DNA of 64,000 bases from Mikania micrantha. Its lineage: Eukaryota > Streptophyta > Magnoliopsida > Asterales > Asteraceae. The stretch is from NCBI GenBank assembly GCA_009363875.1, contig CM018695.1:14852755-14916754 (forward strand), read 5' to 3'. The notes under the pieces are model-generated. The model was not told where the DNA came from and made no database searches. It worked only from the letters and a program-made list of their open reading frames with translations. Position numbers and translations under genes: made by a program. Numbering within the stretch: position 1 is the first letter of the stretch; each line of letters begins with the position of its first letter. This document shows, in pieces, positions 12,241 to 24,855 of the stretch.

Positions 12241-13947
12241 CACATACAACACGTCAATGTAGACCATGGGATCATCAGGTCCATCTAATAAATCAACACC
12301 TAAAAATGTATTTTCTTGATTGTTTACTACGAAATTGAAACACAACCACTTGCATTTCAATTATAAAAGCACACATATTCACCATAAGTTAACATCTTAA
12401 CAATCAAGTCTAAGTATGGTAATTGGTTCATTTGCACCCAAGCTTCTCTTACTTATAATTACCAACAACACTCCCGCAACTTAGATATTACACACTCTTG
12501 TACATTATCTAATAGCACCCGATTATATAGATGTTCACACCGCTTGTGAATCGTCTCCATCAAAATTCAACCATACAATAATCATAGTTTTTTTTAATCT
12601 GATTTACAAGCTGACAAATTCATTTCCCCAACCATAACCCATGAAGAATGTATTCATTCAATTAGGACTAAATTTCACCAAGTGTACACACACCCATAAT
12701 ACACTCGTTGAAGAACTTATGACACATCATACAATTAATAATTGTAGTGTGTACACTTTCTCCTGTTATCAAACCCCATACTAATTTACATGCCTTTACA
12801 TAAATTTTATATATAAATGTTTAACGACCCATATATAACTTAAATCATTGAGTCAATTACAGATGTCTACACCACTTGTAGATCATCTCAATCTATAATT
12901 CAGTATACGTGTTCATACAAGAACCATTGATAACTATATCAAACATCCCATATACATTATAATCTTTACCAAATTTAACTCCCACAAACATGTGAATTAC
13001 CCCCAATGCCACACGCATGTGGACTAATATGTTCATCCAATGCCACATAAGAGTGGACTTACATGTCATCCCCAACTATCTAACTTAACACATATAATGC
13101 ATAATCATCAGAAATATAGATAAAATCATTTAAAACATTATATAACTTCTTATAATGGGTCACCACCCATGTATTTTAACCAACAACCACATGTATGTGG
13201 ATTCTCCTAATGCCACACACATGTGGTCTTACATAAAATTTCACATAAAGGTGAATCATCCCCACTACCACGCACATCTATGGCCTTACATGAACTTCTA
13301 CACAAATGTGGATTCTCCCCTGTGCCACACACTCTGGCCTTTAATGAAATTCCACACAAAGGTGAATTCTCCCCAATGCTAGAGTCAATTATCAATTAAC
13401 ATACAATGACACTAATTCTAGTTATGCATACAACACATAACAACCAAACCTAAACACATACCACATATCTTTTACAAACAGAATAAGTATTTACAACATA
13501 CTTATATACTATTTGGTCAAATAGAAAATAAGTTACTAATGTCCTATATATTATTCCATACCATGAAGTACGAAATTAAAGGCATCGTAACAACAAACTC
13601 CTAGCACCATACCTAATATTCATAATCATAGTATGAGTTGATTCCATTAAGGTCATGTCGATGTCAAGAATATAATCTTATATCGGCCAGACATAACATT
13701 ATACACTTCATATGTCCAAATCCTTAACACAATCTCATCATATTATAATTACAAAATTTGGTTCAACAAATAATTTCACACCAAATACCAATAAACATAT
13801 TAGAACTAAGGTAAACACACCACATAATTGTTACCTTACACCCCCGGCTGCGTGATCGGATCTCGGATCGAACGCTCCTCCCCCAACCATGAGCACAAAG
13901 GTTTGAGTTCAAGTGTTTGTGATGCACTTGAATCCCTCAAACCATTG
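12241..13947 (-). other. Non-coding interior of element E
   Basis: No gene is recognisable. Positions 12,990-13,390 contain irregular repeats of a short unit with cacacatgtgga and ccccaatgccaca words, spaced about 55-60 bp. The similarity to 20,580-20,820 suggests both derive from the same repeat unit. Small open frames at 12,893-13,395 fall in these repeats and look spurious. Confidence 0.6.
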
Positions 13948-13959
13948 GCTCTGATACCA
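13948..13959 (-). other. Primer-binding site of element E (tRNA-iMet type)
   Basis: The minus strand reads TGGTATCAGAGC, the usual plant initiator tRNA-Met primer site. It sits 3 nt from the LTR edge tgtaatcccc at 13,963, which fixes the direction of the element as minus. Confidence 0.85.
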
Positions 13960-13962
13960 ACT

Positions 13963-15422
13963 TGTAATCCCCAAAATTCTCTCATGTGTGACACGTGTTT
14001 AAAACACCCTTAGAGTCAGGTCCCAGATTTTTTTCAAAATTAAACATCAATTTTTGAACACAACATACCCCAACCCATCACAAAACTATTTACAAACATG
14101 TTAACGGTAATTAACTCCTACGTCATTTACAACCGTTCACAAAAAAGTTGGGTTTTGAACCATACAAACATGTTCGATCAAAGTCCTTGAAAGCAATCCG
14201 ATCACGTACGCCTTCACCCTTTTCGTTCACCTAAAAAATGCCACATTTAATTCACCGTTAATTCGTTAGAACAAAGTAAGACCACCCGTTTATTTCCCCA
14301 AGTGTATCCCATACCACCATATGGATACAATAATAAATTCCCAAACAATATTCGGTAACGTTATTCAACTCAAACCCAAAACGATTTACTAACGGGTCGT
14401 TTTCGCCCAATACCCCTTAAATCTCTAATTCATGCCCAAACAAATTAGATTTACCCATAGAATCCACACCAAAGCTAAAATAAATCAATTTGTGATATTT
14501 TCAAAGATACAGGCGCAACATGGGCGTGTTCTGGGGGAACATGGCCATGTGAGAAAGTTTCCAGAATCATATGTGCAGATATGACATGGGCGTGGTCCAG
14601 TGGAACATGACCATGTTAAAACTTCTTCCATATATATATACATATATATTCTGTGTTCTCTCCCCTCATCCTTTTCATCAAGGATTTCAAATTGTACAAC
14701 CACAACAATATATTCAACACATAAAATTCATATTCGTAGCACTTTAAAACACCAATAAAGTGTTAGAACATGAAACCACCCACTAAAAGTCAAATTTCAC
14801 ACTAATTCCTTAAGACCTCCTTTTTCACCAAGGATTCTCAAGGTAGGTAATCACACCACTTGTGATTTACCTAAACTCTATAAATTCATCATAGGAAGAT
14901 CATACCACTTGTGGTTCGACCCATTTCACATTCACACCTCTTGTGAATTGTTTGACCATTTTCAATCAAACTGCAACTAAGAAGTTCACACCATTTGTGA
15001 ATCATTCTTAATTCTCTACACCAATTGTGAACATACGTCATTACAATAACTAAGCAAATATAACACCTATTGCATGTTATTGTCAAGAAACAAACATACG
15101 GACACGAATTTGAATTGTTTGACCATTTTCAGTCAAACTTCTAATAAGAAGTTCACACCACTTGTGAATCATTCTTAACTCTCTACACCAATTGTGAACA
15201 TACTAAATTACAATAACTAAGCAAATATAACACCTATTGCATGTTATTGTCAAGCAACAAACATACGAACATCAATTTGAATTGTTTGACCATTTTCAGT
15301 CAAACTTCTAATAAGAAGTTCACACCTCTTGTGAATCATTCCTATTTTTATACATCAGCTGTAAACATACCAAATCACAATAGTAATTTAAACACCTATT
15401 GCATGTTATTGACAACACCTAG
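13963..15422 (-). mobile_element. 5' LTR of element E, inner piece
   Basis: It begins tgtaatcccc next to the primer site and runs to the insertion point of the solo LTR at 15,423. It carries tandem repeats at about 14,880-15,420: a unit of about 175 bp with aagttcacaccacttgtgaatcat and cacctattgcatgttattg landmarks, about three copies. No gene is seen. The remaining part of this LTR is inferred to be 20,170-22,046. Confidence 0.6.
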
Positions 15423-15879
15423 TGTCGCACCCCGAGCCGGCAGGCCGGATGGATTGTCCCATCAGGCGGAAGGATCTTGAAGCGCGATATCGAGAATGGT
15501 AATCGTAAAGATCATATTGTATACATTGCACAACATATGAGAATAACTAAAGCATACATTAAAATAGGATTACAAAGTTAAATTACAAGAGTAGCGTTCC
15601 ATAATTTAACAATGTAAACCTACACAAAAGAATCATAAGTATCTATCTTGTATCTGTACAAGATACCAAAAATGATTCACAAGTAATAACATAGGTATGC
15701 TTTTTCAAAAAGAAAATACTAGGTCCTCTATCTGGGCATCCTAGTGTTCATCCTGATCCTTAGCATAATCCTTTACATCTCCTTAGAAAACATGTAAGAA
15801 AACAAAGTCAACACATGGTTGGTGAGTTCATATAATTTAGTATATAAAAATGAATTTGAACAAAAACCTTTGGATAACA

Positions 15880-16400
15880 ACCTTAACCGCATTAACAACA
15901 CCTATTCTATCCAACCAAATATGCTTATATATAGGGCATACATAGGGTCAAGCCTACAACCAACCCAGCCGCCAGCCCACCACATATCGGGTCACATATG
16001 ATATTGTTCTTAATGATAATTAAGCGTTCTACCCCTTTATCAAAACCATCTTGAAAATAAGCTTACCATCCGACCAGAGCAACAATCTTAACCTCACCAA
16101 CAACACTAATCTCATCCAATCAAGTATGCTTATGTATAGGGCATACGTAGGGTCTAGCCTACAACCAGCCCAGCCGCCAGCCCACCGCATACTGGACCAC
16201 ATATGATATTGTTGTCAATGAAAATTAAGTGTTTCACTCCTTATCAATTTACCCAACATCCTTACCTGAATGACAACCCTAGCCTCACCAATGAAACATA
16301 TCCTATCCAACCAAGTATGCTTATATATAGGGTATACGTAGAGTCAAGCCTACAGCTAGCCCAACCGCCAGCCCACCACATACCGGGTCACATAAGATAT
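15880..16400 (-). repeat. Three units of the family F 200-243-bp tandem repeat
   Basis: The landmark tatgcttatatatagggcat, or a variant of it, recurs near 15,920, 16,125 and 16,315, each followed by gccagcccacc. These are reverse complements of the two-copy repeat at 9,715-10,300. Confidence 0.8.
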
Positions 16401-17749
16401 TTTTATTGACGATAACTAAGCGTTTCACTCTCCACTAACACCACATCCGTAGAATTTGAAAATAGGTTTATGAGTTCACTTCTATGGAAAACTGAATTTA
16501 TGGAGGGTGCATCACACAAGGACACACCCAATGGTATTCAGAATCAATCCACAGAAGCAACTAGGGTGTAACGGTCTGCATCGGTGCCTAGTTAGAGGAT
16601 ATCCATTAGTAGACACAAAGTCTATTAATAGTATCATAATCATCCTAGCCACCGTTACAAAACATGGGTGGACAATGAAGAACACTGAATGGTAAGTACG
16701 AGAGGGCCAATCAGTCTGTCTCACAAGTTCCTGACAACGAAGAACACTGAATGACTTGGGGAGCCTATTGATAATTTAGGTCCTGTAGATAATAGCACAA
16801 CATTTCCTATTCATAGATCCGCGCCTGCCTTTATACAGTTAGATACAAAATTAATGACCAGTGGGGGTTGACTTCGTAGGTCAACACGTGATGGCCAATC
16901 AGTCTGTCTTACGATGTCCTTGCTGATTATTTAGTATTTCGACTTTCCGATATCATGTACACATGTACCTGTTTACCAACCGGATCCCATCCGACCACTT
17001 ACACACGTTGAACTTGAGTTTGAGTATGAGTTTAGTGTGAGTATTTGTATGTGTATAAGTATGAAAACGTGTGAATATATAAAGTATGTGTATAGTATGA
17101 GTATAGTTTGAGAAGAGTATGTGAAAAGTGTGAGTCCATATTAAAAAAAAGAAATATGAGTTTGTATGAGAAAGTATGAGTTTGAGAAAGCATTTGTATG
17201 AAAAAAGTTTAAGTTTACCAAAGTTTGAATATTGATTTGCCTAAGTATAAAACCTTAGAACTACAAGCATAATAAATATATATACATTGTAAACAATTAA
17301 AGTAAACAAGTATAAATTTATAAAATGAACAGTTTATGAGCATGATAATGATTAACTCAAACATTTAGTTAAAACATTTAAGTAAAACAGTTAACATGTT
17401 TCTCAGTTCCACAGTAAGACGAAAAGAGTTTGAAAAGGAACAAATAAACTCACCTGTGTTGTAGACCACTTGAATAACTTAGATACGCGCTTGCTCGTTT
17501 GTGGTAATAGTAATATCTTCAACACCTGAGTTGATTTATTACGATTTGAATACTATAGGTGTTTATAGTTATTGTTATTGTGTTTTAAATCACCAGTGTG
17601 TGTATAAGTGTCCTAGTATTTTACTAGTGGGTTACTATGATTAGTTACTAAGTGTTTAAGTCTATCCTTATCCTATTGGACATACTACACCCTTACCCAA
17701 CATAAATGAAAACTAACTTAGAAGCTCAAAGTTAGGTTTAAAGAAGTTC

Positions 17750-18190
17750 CCCTATAAGGTATCGTGCAAGAACCAAAAGAGGGAACACGTGAATTAACCT
17801 GAGGATCCCCCACAAGGTTTTAAAGAAGAACCAAAAATGGGAAAACCTATTGAACTGGGATAAGAATCCCCCATAAGGTAATATTAATCACCAAAAAGGG
17901 AATCCGTGAATTTTACCTTAAGATCCCTAATAAGGTATTGTAAAAGAACCAAAAGTGGAAACTGTGAATTAACCTTCAGATCCCCCCTAAGGTCTTAAGG
18001 AAGAACCAAAATCAGAAAACCTATTGAACGGGATAAGAATCCCCCATAAGGTAATATTAACCAACAAAAAGGGAATCCGTGAATTTTACCTTAAGACCCC
18101 TGATAAGGTATCGTAAAAGAACCAAAAGTGGAAACTGTGAATTAACCTTCAAATCCCCCTTAAGGTCATAAGGAAGAACCGAAAACGAGA
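17750..18190 (-). repeat. About 172-bp tandem repeat
   Basis: The landmark gggataagaatcccccataa recurs near 17,867 and 18,040. Smaller subunits of 40-50 bp, each with a cccc(n)taaggt and gaaccaaaa word, suggest that the unit itself grew from a shorter repeat. It is not seen in the plus-strand LTR, so it is private to this copy or lost in the other. Confidence 0.75.
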
Positions 18191-20169
18191 AACCTGCTTA
18201 TAAAAGAAGTTTGGTTATAAATTTTGTAACTCAAAAGAAAGTTAATTTATTTTTATAAAACATTATTTTCTTTAGCTAAAAATAAATAATATAATCTTTT
18301 AACTTTTATTTATGCAACTAAATAATAACTTTAATTTTATAAATATAAGTTTATATCATAAAGTTTACAAGGTTGAACTTAGGTTAACTTTAATTAAGTA
18401 TAACCCATGTCCTTATTTGTTCCTTTGACCTTTTGTTCACATCTTTGAATTGGTAATCAACTAAGGTTATTCACTTTGAATAATCCGATTGAATACCATC
18501 GTTATGAGTTTGTCAAGTGTTGAGTTTGGATATTACTACCAACCTATACGCTTAATGTTGTCACTTGAACTTCCTTATCTCCAACTTGTTGTTCTTAAAT
18601 TCCTTTGACACAGTTAGCCATATAACAACCTTTTGTATTAATGTAAGTTAGTAAGTTACTAGTTGACTTAGTTTAATTAACCAAAAGGTTGCCAAGTTAG
18701 TACACATAAATTCTGAGTTTTTGGTTAACATCTACACTACCATTGATATTAACCTTTAAAGCTATGGTTTTATTTGACAAGACCCAAGTATTTTAATTCA
18801 AATTGAATGTTAAAATAGTGGTTTATATGTTAAAATCGTTTAGTGAAGCTTTGGTGTTGGAAAAGAAATCTTAATATCGATAGTCCACAAAACCGATTAA
18901 CACTACAAAACCCTAATGATCTCTAACCGGTTAACCCATGTTTAAACAGCTCCAAATCGATTCCCAGCTGACCCAAACATCAATCTAACATGTTCCTTTG
19001 ATTCCTAAGTCGATTTGGTGCATGGCCCTAGGGTTTAGATGCTCATAACTCGGCTGTAATGGTGCTGGTGTTCGAGAAACTCCCACAACAGCAGCAGCCA
19101 TCATTTCAGCTCGTTTTAGCTCGTTTTTGGTCGGTTTTTGATGATTCAAAGCTTGATTTCTTCCTCTTAACACGATCTACATGTTTCTACAGTCTTTTTA
19201 GTGTTGAACTAACTGATTTGAAGTGATAAAAACGGATTTGAAGCTTACCTCGCCGGAATAGTAGAAAACCCTCAAATTTCGGAACTTCTCACTAAAACTG
19301 CGACCACATCAGCTCGTTTCAGATCCGATCGTTTGTACTACCGTGTTCCTCTCGTTCCCACTGTCGTTTTGACTACTAGAACGTCGAATTTGGTGGAGAA
19401 ATGAGAGAGTTATGATGGTTTGAAGTAGAGAGAGTGTAGATAGATCGAAATCGTGAATCTTGAGAAAGAAGGGTCTTGAGCTGCAAATATGAGGGAAAAG
19501 AGGTGCGTTTAGGGTTTAAATAGCCCGGGTATGTTCGGGTGCGTTCGGTTTCAGTTTCACGCGTCGTTTTCGTCGTTTTTTCGTAATATTGCGTAACTTT
19601 ATAAAGATAGAAAATTTTAAACTTTTTTTAAATGGTAATTCCTAGTAAATTAACTAAATATCTCCTATTTATTTTTAAAATTTCAAAAACGTTTATTTTT
19701 ATTGTTTCACCGGATCGTATCATTTTCGCGCGTATTCGTACGAATCGTCACCCGTTCGAACACGATGACAACGTTACTTTCCAATTTGGTTTTCTAATTA
19801 TAGGATATCGTTCAGAACGTTAAACTTACAATTTTATTCGTACGAATCGTCACCCACACGAATATACCGTATGTTTAATATTCACATAACGACACCCGTT
19901 ATGATTTTAGTTTGGATTTCCTCACGTACGTTTATACATAATATGATCCTAACTAACAAACACATAAATTGTCCTATCACAGCTTATTGTTTCAAGTATG
20001 TAGGTTTCGTGTTTGTGTGTGTCAGTATTGTGTGTTCTCAATGTTAGTATCACTGTTTCTCACTTGATTTCACATATGATTTACCTATCTGACATGCAAA
20101 TAGTTGTCGTACAAGTATCTACAGTAATTTCTTACTGTTCCGATTTACTGTTCCGGCACTGATGTTACA

Positions 20170-22046
20170 CCAAGTATTCAAACACTAATTATACACCAAT
20201 TTAATCCCCAAACACCCAAATTCATACATACGCCAATTATACACCCATTTAATCAACAAACACCAAATTCATACATACACCAAGTATACACCAATTTAAT
20301 CACCCAACACACGCACAAGTTGATGTCACTAATGGGTCAACCACTTAGTTTGACTAATTCCAATAATAGGTCAACCATCAAATTTTACTAATTTCAACAC
20401 TTTGGTTAATCGCCTAGGTTGGCTAATTTCAAAAATGGGTCAACTACTAAGTTTGACTAATTCCAACAATTTAGTGAATCACCTAGTTTTGACTAATTCC
20501 AACAATTCAGTCAATCACCCACCTTGACTAATTTCAACAATGGGTCAACCAGCCAGTTTTGGTTAAATAACCAAATTAAACTCATCTACACGTGGATTAC
20601 CCCCCAAAGACACACTAAGGTGGACTTACATGCCAAACCCAATGCCATTCCAAGATGGACTTTCATGATACACCTAAAGCCATACAAGATGGACTTACAT
20701 GATACACCTAAAGCCATTCCAAGATGGACTTACATGTTCTTTCACACAAATGTGAATCATTACCAAATGCCATAATTCATGGTCTTATTCCACACGAATG
20801 TGGATCAAACCTCAATTTCTTGTGTCGCTTATTATCAAACCCATAATGACACTATACCAAGTTAGGTTATTCTAACATAACTTTCATTAACCACAACAAG
20901 ACTCATACAAATTAGTCAACATTCAACATAACACATCAACACTAATATGACTTATGGTTGCATATTTAGTGAGTAGGTTACTTACCTTAGCCCGTAGGAA
21001 CACCATTAAATCATCTTGTTCTTTCCCAAGCCTTTGACTTGTTCCTTGACTTTCATAACCACTACCTAGTTGTATTACACACATACAACTATATTCAATA
21101 CATGTAACTCATATTTACATTCTTTCAACCTACTTGACTCGTTATCACCATTTTATCTAATTTACACCCAAATGATCCATTATCACCCAATTCACCATTG
21201 ATGATTATATATATTCTTATTTCACACCACCACAACTTAAAAACTCATTTTTAAGTTAAACACCTTAATTGGCATTTCATCAAACACCTCATATGCATGA
21301 ATTTACCTACTTATGATCATTGATCATTAACAACTCTATCAAACTCCATTTTTGACTCATGAGATGAGTAAGTTCATCATGTACACCAACAAACTACAAC
21401 AACTTTGTGTAATCATCAAATCCCCAACTTTTATAATATCTTTAATTATCTAGTTCATATACCACATGAACCATACAAAACTCCTTTTCAACATATTACA
21501 TCATCATGCAAGAAATGATCAAAATGTTGTTCCTAGATAATTATCACTATGAATAACAACATTTAACACCCTCCAAACACCCAAAATTCGTATTTTACCA
21601 TACCCTACTCATACCCTATATGAGAACCACGAAAATAACACCAAAACACCCAAAACTTCATACCTTGTTGTTGTATGTTGCTAGTAGAACTCAACTACAC
21701 GCTTGCATTCAAGATCAAACCGTAAATCGAGCACCAATTTGATGAATCTTGTGGTTTAGGGTTTTCTTCTTTCTTCTTCTTCTATCGAACGACATAGACA
21801 AAAAAAATAAAATGGGAAAATGAACTTTGACCATAGTCAAAGTCTTATCCCCCTCCATTTCCATTTTTGGTCAATTGTCACATTTGGTCCCTCAATTTTA
21901 CTTGTTTAAAATAACTAGTTTATAACTAACTTAGTTAAATTAGTTAACACCCACCAAATATTATTAAAACACCAACCAGTTAAAATATAACGATAATTAT
22001 CCACCAATTATATTATATTTTAATATTTTCCTGAAATGGGTCGTCA
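20170..22046 (-). mobile_element. 5' LTR of element E, outer piece
   Basis: After the solo LTR come tandem zones: a unit of about 58 bp with acaccaatttaatc at 20,170-20,300, a unit of about 37 bp with tttgactaattccaacaat at 20,335-20,560, and accaagatggacttacatg-like units at 20,600-20,730. From 21,170 the sequence is a near-identical direct repeat of 10,922-11,806, ending tgggtcgtca near 22,046. No coding region is visible. Confidence 0.6.
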
Positions 22047-23272
22047 TGACTTCTTGCTTACAAAATTCGAAATTGAAAAGGTTAAACTATCAAATTTGGT
22101 GATTCTATTAACCTGTAAGTGTTCTCTCCTTCGTTCTTGAGTTCTCACGTGAACCTTGTTAAGAAAAGTTTGGGGTATTGGCTCAAAAACTTAAATTGAG
22201 TGATTATATATGCTAGTAACCATGAAACTATATTTATGGTTTGACTAGATAATCAAATTACTAGTTATGATGAACCTTGTGTTGAAAATCTTGGGGTATG
22301 GAATATTGGTAACTTGATGAATAAGGTGTAACCCATACAAGATTGTTTGAACAACTAGTAAATTGGTCATAGCATGGTTATGATGAATTAGTGCATTAAT
22401 TTGACTAATCTTTGAAAAATTCATATGTTTTGATTATTTGAGAAACATAGGTGGGATTGGTTAATGTTTAAACATTAATGAAGATTAGTCAAGTAAATTG
22501 TACACGCAAGGTGTTCGATGAAATGTATGAATTGAAATTCTATGATAAAAATAATCATAGATTGAATAATTGATAATTTGGCTTCCATTTAACACATATT
22601 AGTGAAAATAGGTTCAACCGGGTCAAATGGGTTTGAATCAATATTAATGTGTGCTATGCGTGTTGAATAAGGTTATACGTGTGTGTTAGAACTAGGTAGT
22701 AATAGTGGAAGTCAAGGAAGTGGTTAAAGGAGACAGAAAAGAGATTCTGATTTCAAATTCATCATCCGGACAAGGTAAGTGATCCAACCACTGTACCATC
22801 ACATAATTATTGTTGAACAGTTGCTGAATCATATGAATGATGGATAATTATGCAAGTGATAGTTAATTATTTGGCTTTAAAGAATTCAACTTGTTATGGT
22901 AAATCCAATGCATAATTGGATGTTAAAAGATTGGTAATGTAGGATGTAAGGACCGATGGGTGAACATCCTAGTATATTGACTAGATCATAAAACCACAAG
23001 TAAGTGGACAGCTGGAGGTGCTAGCAAATGTCTTTGATAGAAGGACCGGTGGGTGAACATCATAATACTTGAATTATGTATTAAACCATATGTGTATATG
23101 AAAGAAGGTTAGGGGTTATTTATTGATGAAATTGTGGTGATGAAATGGAACTAAGATTCCATTTGTTTATTTTGACCCATTAACACCTTCATAGACTTTG
23201 TATGGTTAAATTTATGGTGTATGTTGAATTAAGTGTTAACCACTTGGGTAAGTAGGTAGCCAGAGGTGATGA
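22047..23272. other. Unassigned AT-rich sequence
   Basis: No open reading frame or known domain is seen. The phrase ggaccg(a/g)tgggtgaacatc occurs twice (near 22,950 and 23,043), a short local duplication. It lies between the edge of element E and the truncated LTR of gypsy A and may be the remnant of another LTR. Confidence 0.5.
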
Positions 23273-23607
23273 AAATAATAAAAAAATAATAAAATAATCA
23301 ATTAAACATGTGACAAATTTCGAAAGTAATACGTCGAACATTTCGAACCACACATATATTTTTTTTCTTAATGACGAAGGAAATTTACATCTATAAATAG
23401 ATGTAGTTCGACGATCAAATATCCATTTCTTTTAAGTAACAAAACTCTGTCAAAATACTCTCCTAAAACCCTTGAGCGGGTACGGTAGTTACTAGAATTT
23501 CGTTCAAAGATTGTTAAGCGAGCATTGGTACGAGCTACTTTGAGGTAACCACCTATTATACTCTTATTTTAAAATAATTATTTAATTAGTATGGTCGAGA
23601 TATTGTT
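23273..23607 (+). repeat. Truncated 5' LTR of gypsy A
   Basis: Matches the reverse complement of part of the 34,011-36,262 LTR. It has the LTR promoter TATAAATA at 23392-23399 and the downstream gagcattggtacgagctact segment. The first several hundred bases of the LTR are absent, and the 3' end is fused to pol. Confidence 0.8.
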
Positions 23608-23667
23608 GAGGATTGTTCTATTGACCTTGATGGTCATAAAATACCCATTAATCTTTACCCAATAACT

Positions 23668-24855
23668 TTGGGCGAGTTTGATGTCGTGCTGGGCATGGAT
23701 TGGCTAACAGAACATGAAGCTGAAATATTATGTAAAAAGAAGATGATTCAACTCCAAGCGACTGATGGAGATCGGATTATTATCTTTGGAGATCGTACGA
23801 GCTCTTCTGTAAATATCGTTTCAATGCTGAAGGCCCAAAAGTTTATGAATCAAGGTTGCAAAGCTTATCTCGCATATGTGGTCGATAATAAGGCGAAGAC
23901 GAAAGAACAAAAAGATATTCCGGTGGTATCCCAATTCCCCGATGTGTTTCCTGACGAATTACCGGGTATGCCTCCAGAACGAGAAGTAGAGTTTCGAATT
24001 GATCTATTACCAGGAGCTAAACCAGTTGCGAAGGCACCTTATCGACTTGCACCCTCAGAGATGAAGGAGTTAATGTCGCAGTTGCAAGACCTATTAGACA
24101 AAGGTTTTGTGCGGCCAAGTGTTTCGCCTTGGGGAGCCCCAATATTATTTGTAAAGAAGAAAGACGGAAGTATGCGAATGTGCATAGACTACAGGGAGTT
24201 AAATAAACTCACAATAAAGAACAAATATCCTCTTCCTAGAATCGATGACTTGTTTGACCAGCTACAAGGAGCGAATTGGTTCTCTAAAATCGACCTACGT
24301 TCGGGCTATCATCAGTTGAAGGTGAGGGAAGAAGACATATCAAAGACTGCATTTCGAACAAGATATGGACATTATGAGTTTTTGGTAATGTCGTTTGGTT
24401 TGACTAATGCCCCAGCAGCATTCATGGATCTCATGAACAGGGTATGTCGACCAATGCTTTATAGGTCGGTGATTGTGTTCATTGATGATATTTTGATATA
24501 CTCTAAGAATGAACAAGACCACGCCTATCACCTAAAAGAAGTTTTGGAAACGTTGAGAAGAGAGAATTTGTATGCCAAATTCTCAAAATGTGCCTTTTGG
24601 CTAAGAGAAGTACAATTTCTAGGTCATGTAATCAATGCTAATGGAATCCTGGTTGATCCAAGTAAGATCGAGTCGGTGACAAAATGGAATCCGCCAAAGA
24701 CACCCACTGAAGTTCGTAGCTTTCTGGGTTTGGCCGGTTACTACCGACGATTCATCCAAGATTTCTCCAAGATTGCTTCTGCCATGACCAAGTTAACCAA
24801 GAAAGCAGTAAAATTTGAATGGGTCCTGAACAACAAGCTGCATTTGAAGAACTGA
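23668..24855 (+). CDS. Gypsy A pol, part 1: protease tail and reverse transcriptase
   Basis: 395 codons, entered from a deletion seam and so without its natural start; an in-frame codon stretch precedes the first ATG. The end of the retropepsin fold (VVLGMDWL) is followed by a linker and reverse transcriptase: DYRELNKLT near residue 175, the first catalytic Asp in KIDLRSGYHQ (residue 209), and the FIDD catalytic box at residues 271-274. The tail FLGLAGYYRRFI marks the RT-RNase H connection. The frame ends after FEW because a run reads GGG where the family needs one more G, moving RNase H and integrase into another frame. It copies retrotransposon RNA in virus-like particles in the family. Here it is non-functional as a whole. 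Confidence 0.88.
   Translation: MGEFDVVLGMDWLTEHEAEILCKKKMIQLQATDGDRIIIFGDRTSSSVNIVSMLKAQKFMNQGCKAYLAYVVDNKAKTKEQKDIPVVSQFPDVFPDELPGMPPEREVEFRIDLLPGAKPVAKAPYRLAPSEMKELMSQLQDLLDKGFVRPSVSPWGAPILFVKKKDGSMRMCIDYRELNKLTIKNKYPLPRIDDLFDQLQGANWFSKIDLRSGYHQLKVREEDISKTAFRTRYGHYEFLVMSFGLTNAPAAFMDLMNRVCRPMLYRSVIVFIDDILIYSKNEQDHAYHLKEVLETLRRENLYAKFSKCAFWLREVQFLGHVINANGILVDPSKIESVTKWNPPKTPTEVRSFLGLAGYYRRFIQDFSKIASAMTKLTKKAVKFEWVLNNKLHLKN

Larger units (their letters stand above)
15423..20169 (-). mobile_element. Family F solo LTR, 4.7 kb, minus strand
   Basis: The left end is TGTCGCACCCCGAGCCGG and the right end GGCACTGATGTTACA: the same termini as the 6,232-10,621 LTR in reverse. Flanks are cctag (15418-15422) and ccaag (20170-20174), a one-mismatch 5-bp duplication, so this is most simply a solo LTR inside the 5' LTR of element E. 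It holds about three 200-bp units (15,880-16,400), a 172-bp tandem zone (17,750-18,190) and a promoter zone near 19,500 (minus-strand CTATTTAAACC). Small open frames within it are not supported as genes. Confidence 0.75.

Noticed and set aside
13948..13959. tRNA-like motif
   Set aside because: Only the 12-nt primer site complementary to the tRNA-iMet 3' end; no cloverleaf around it. The same holds at 33,996 and 56,735.
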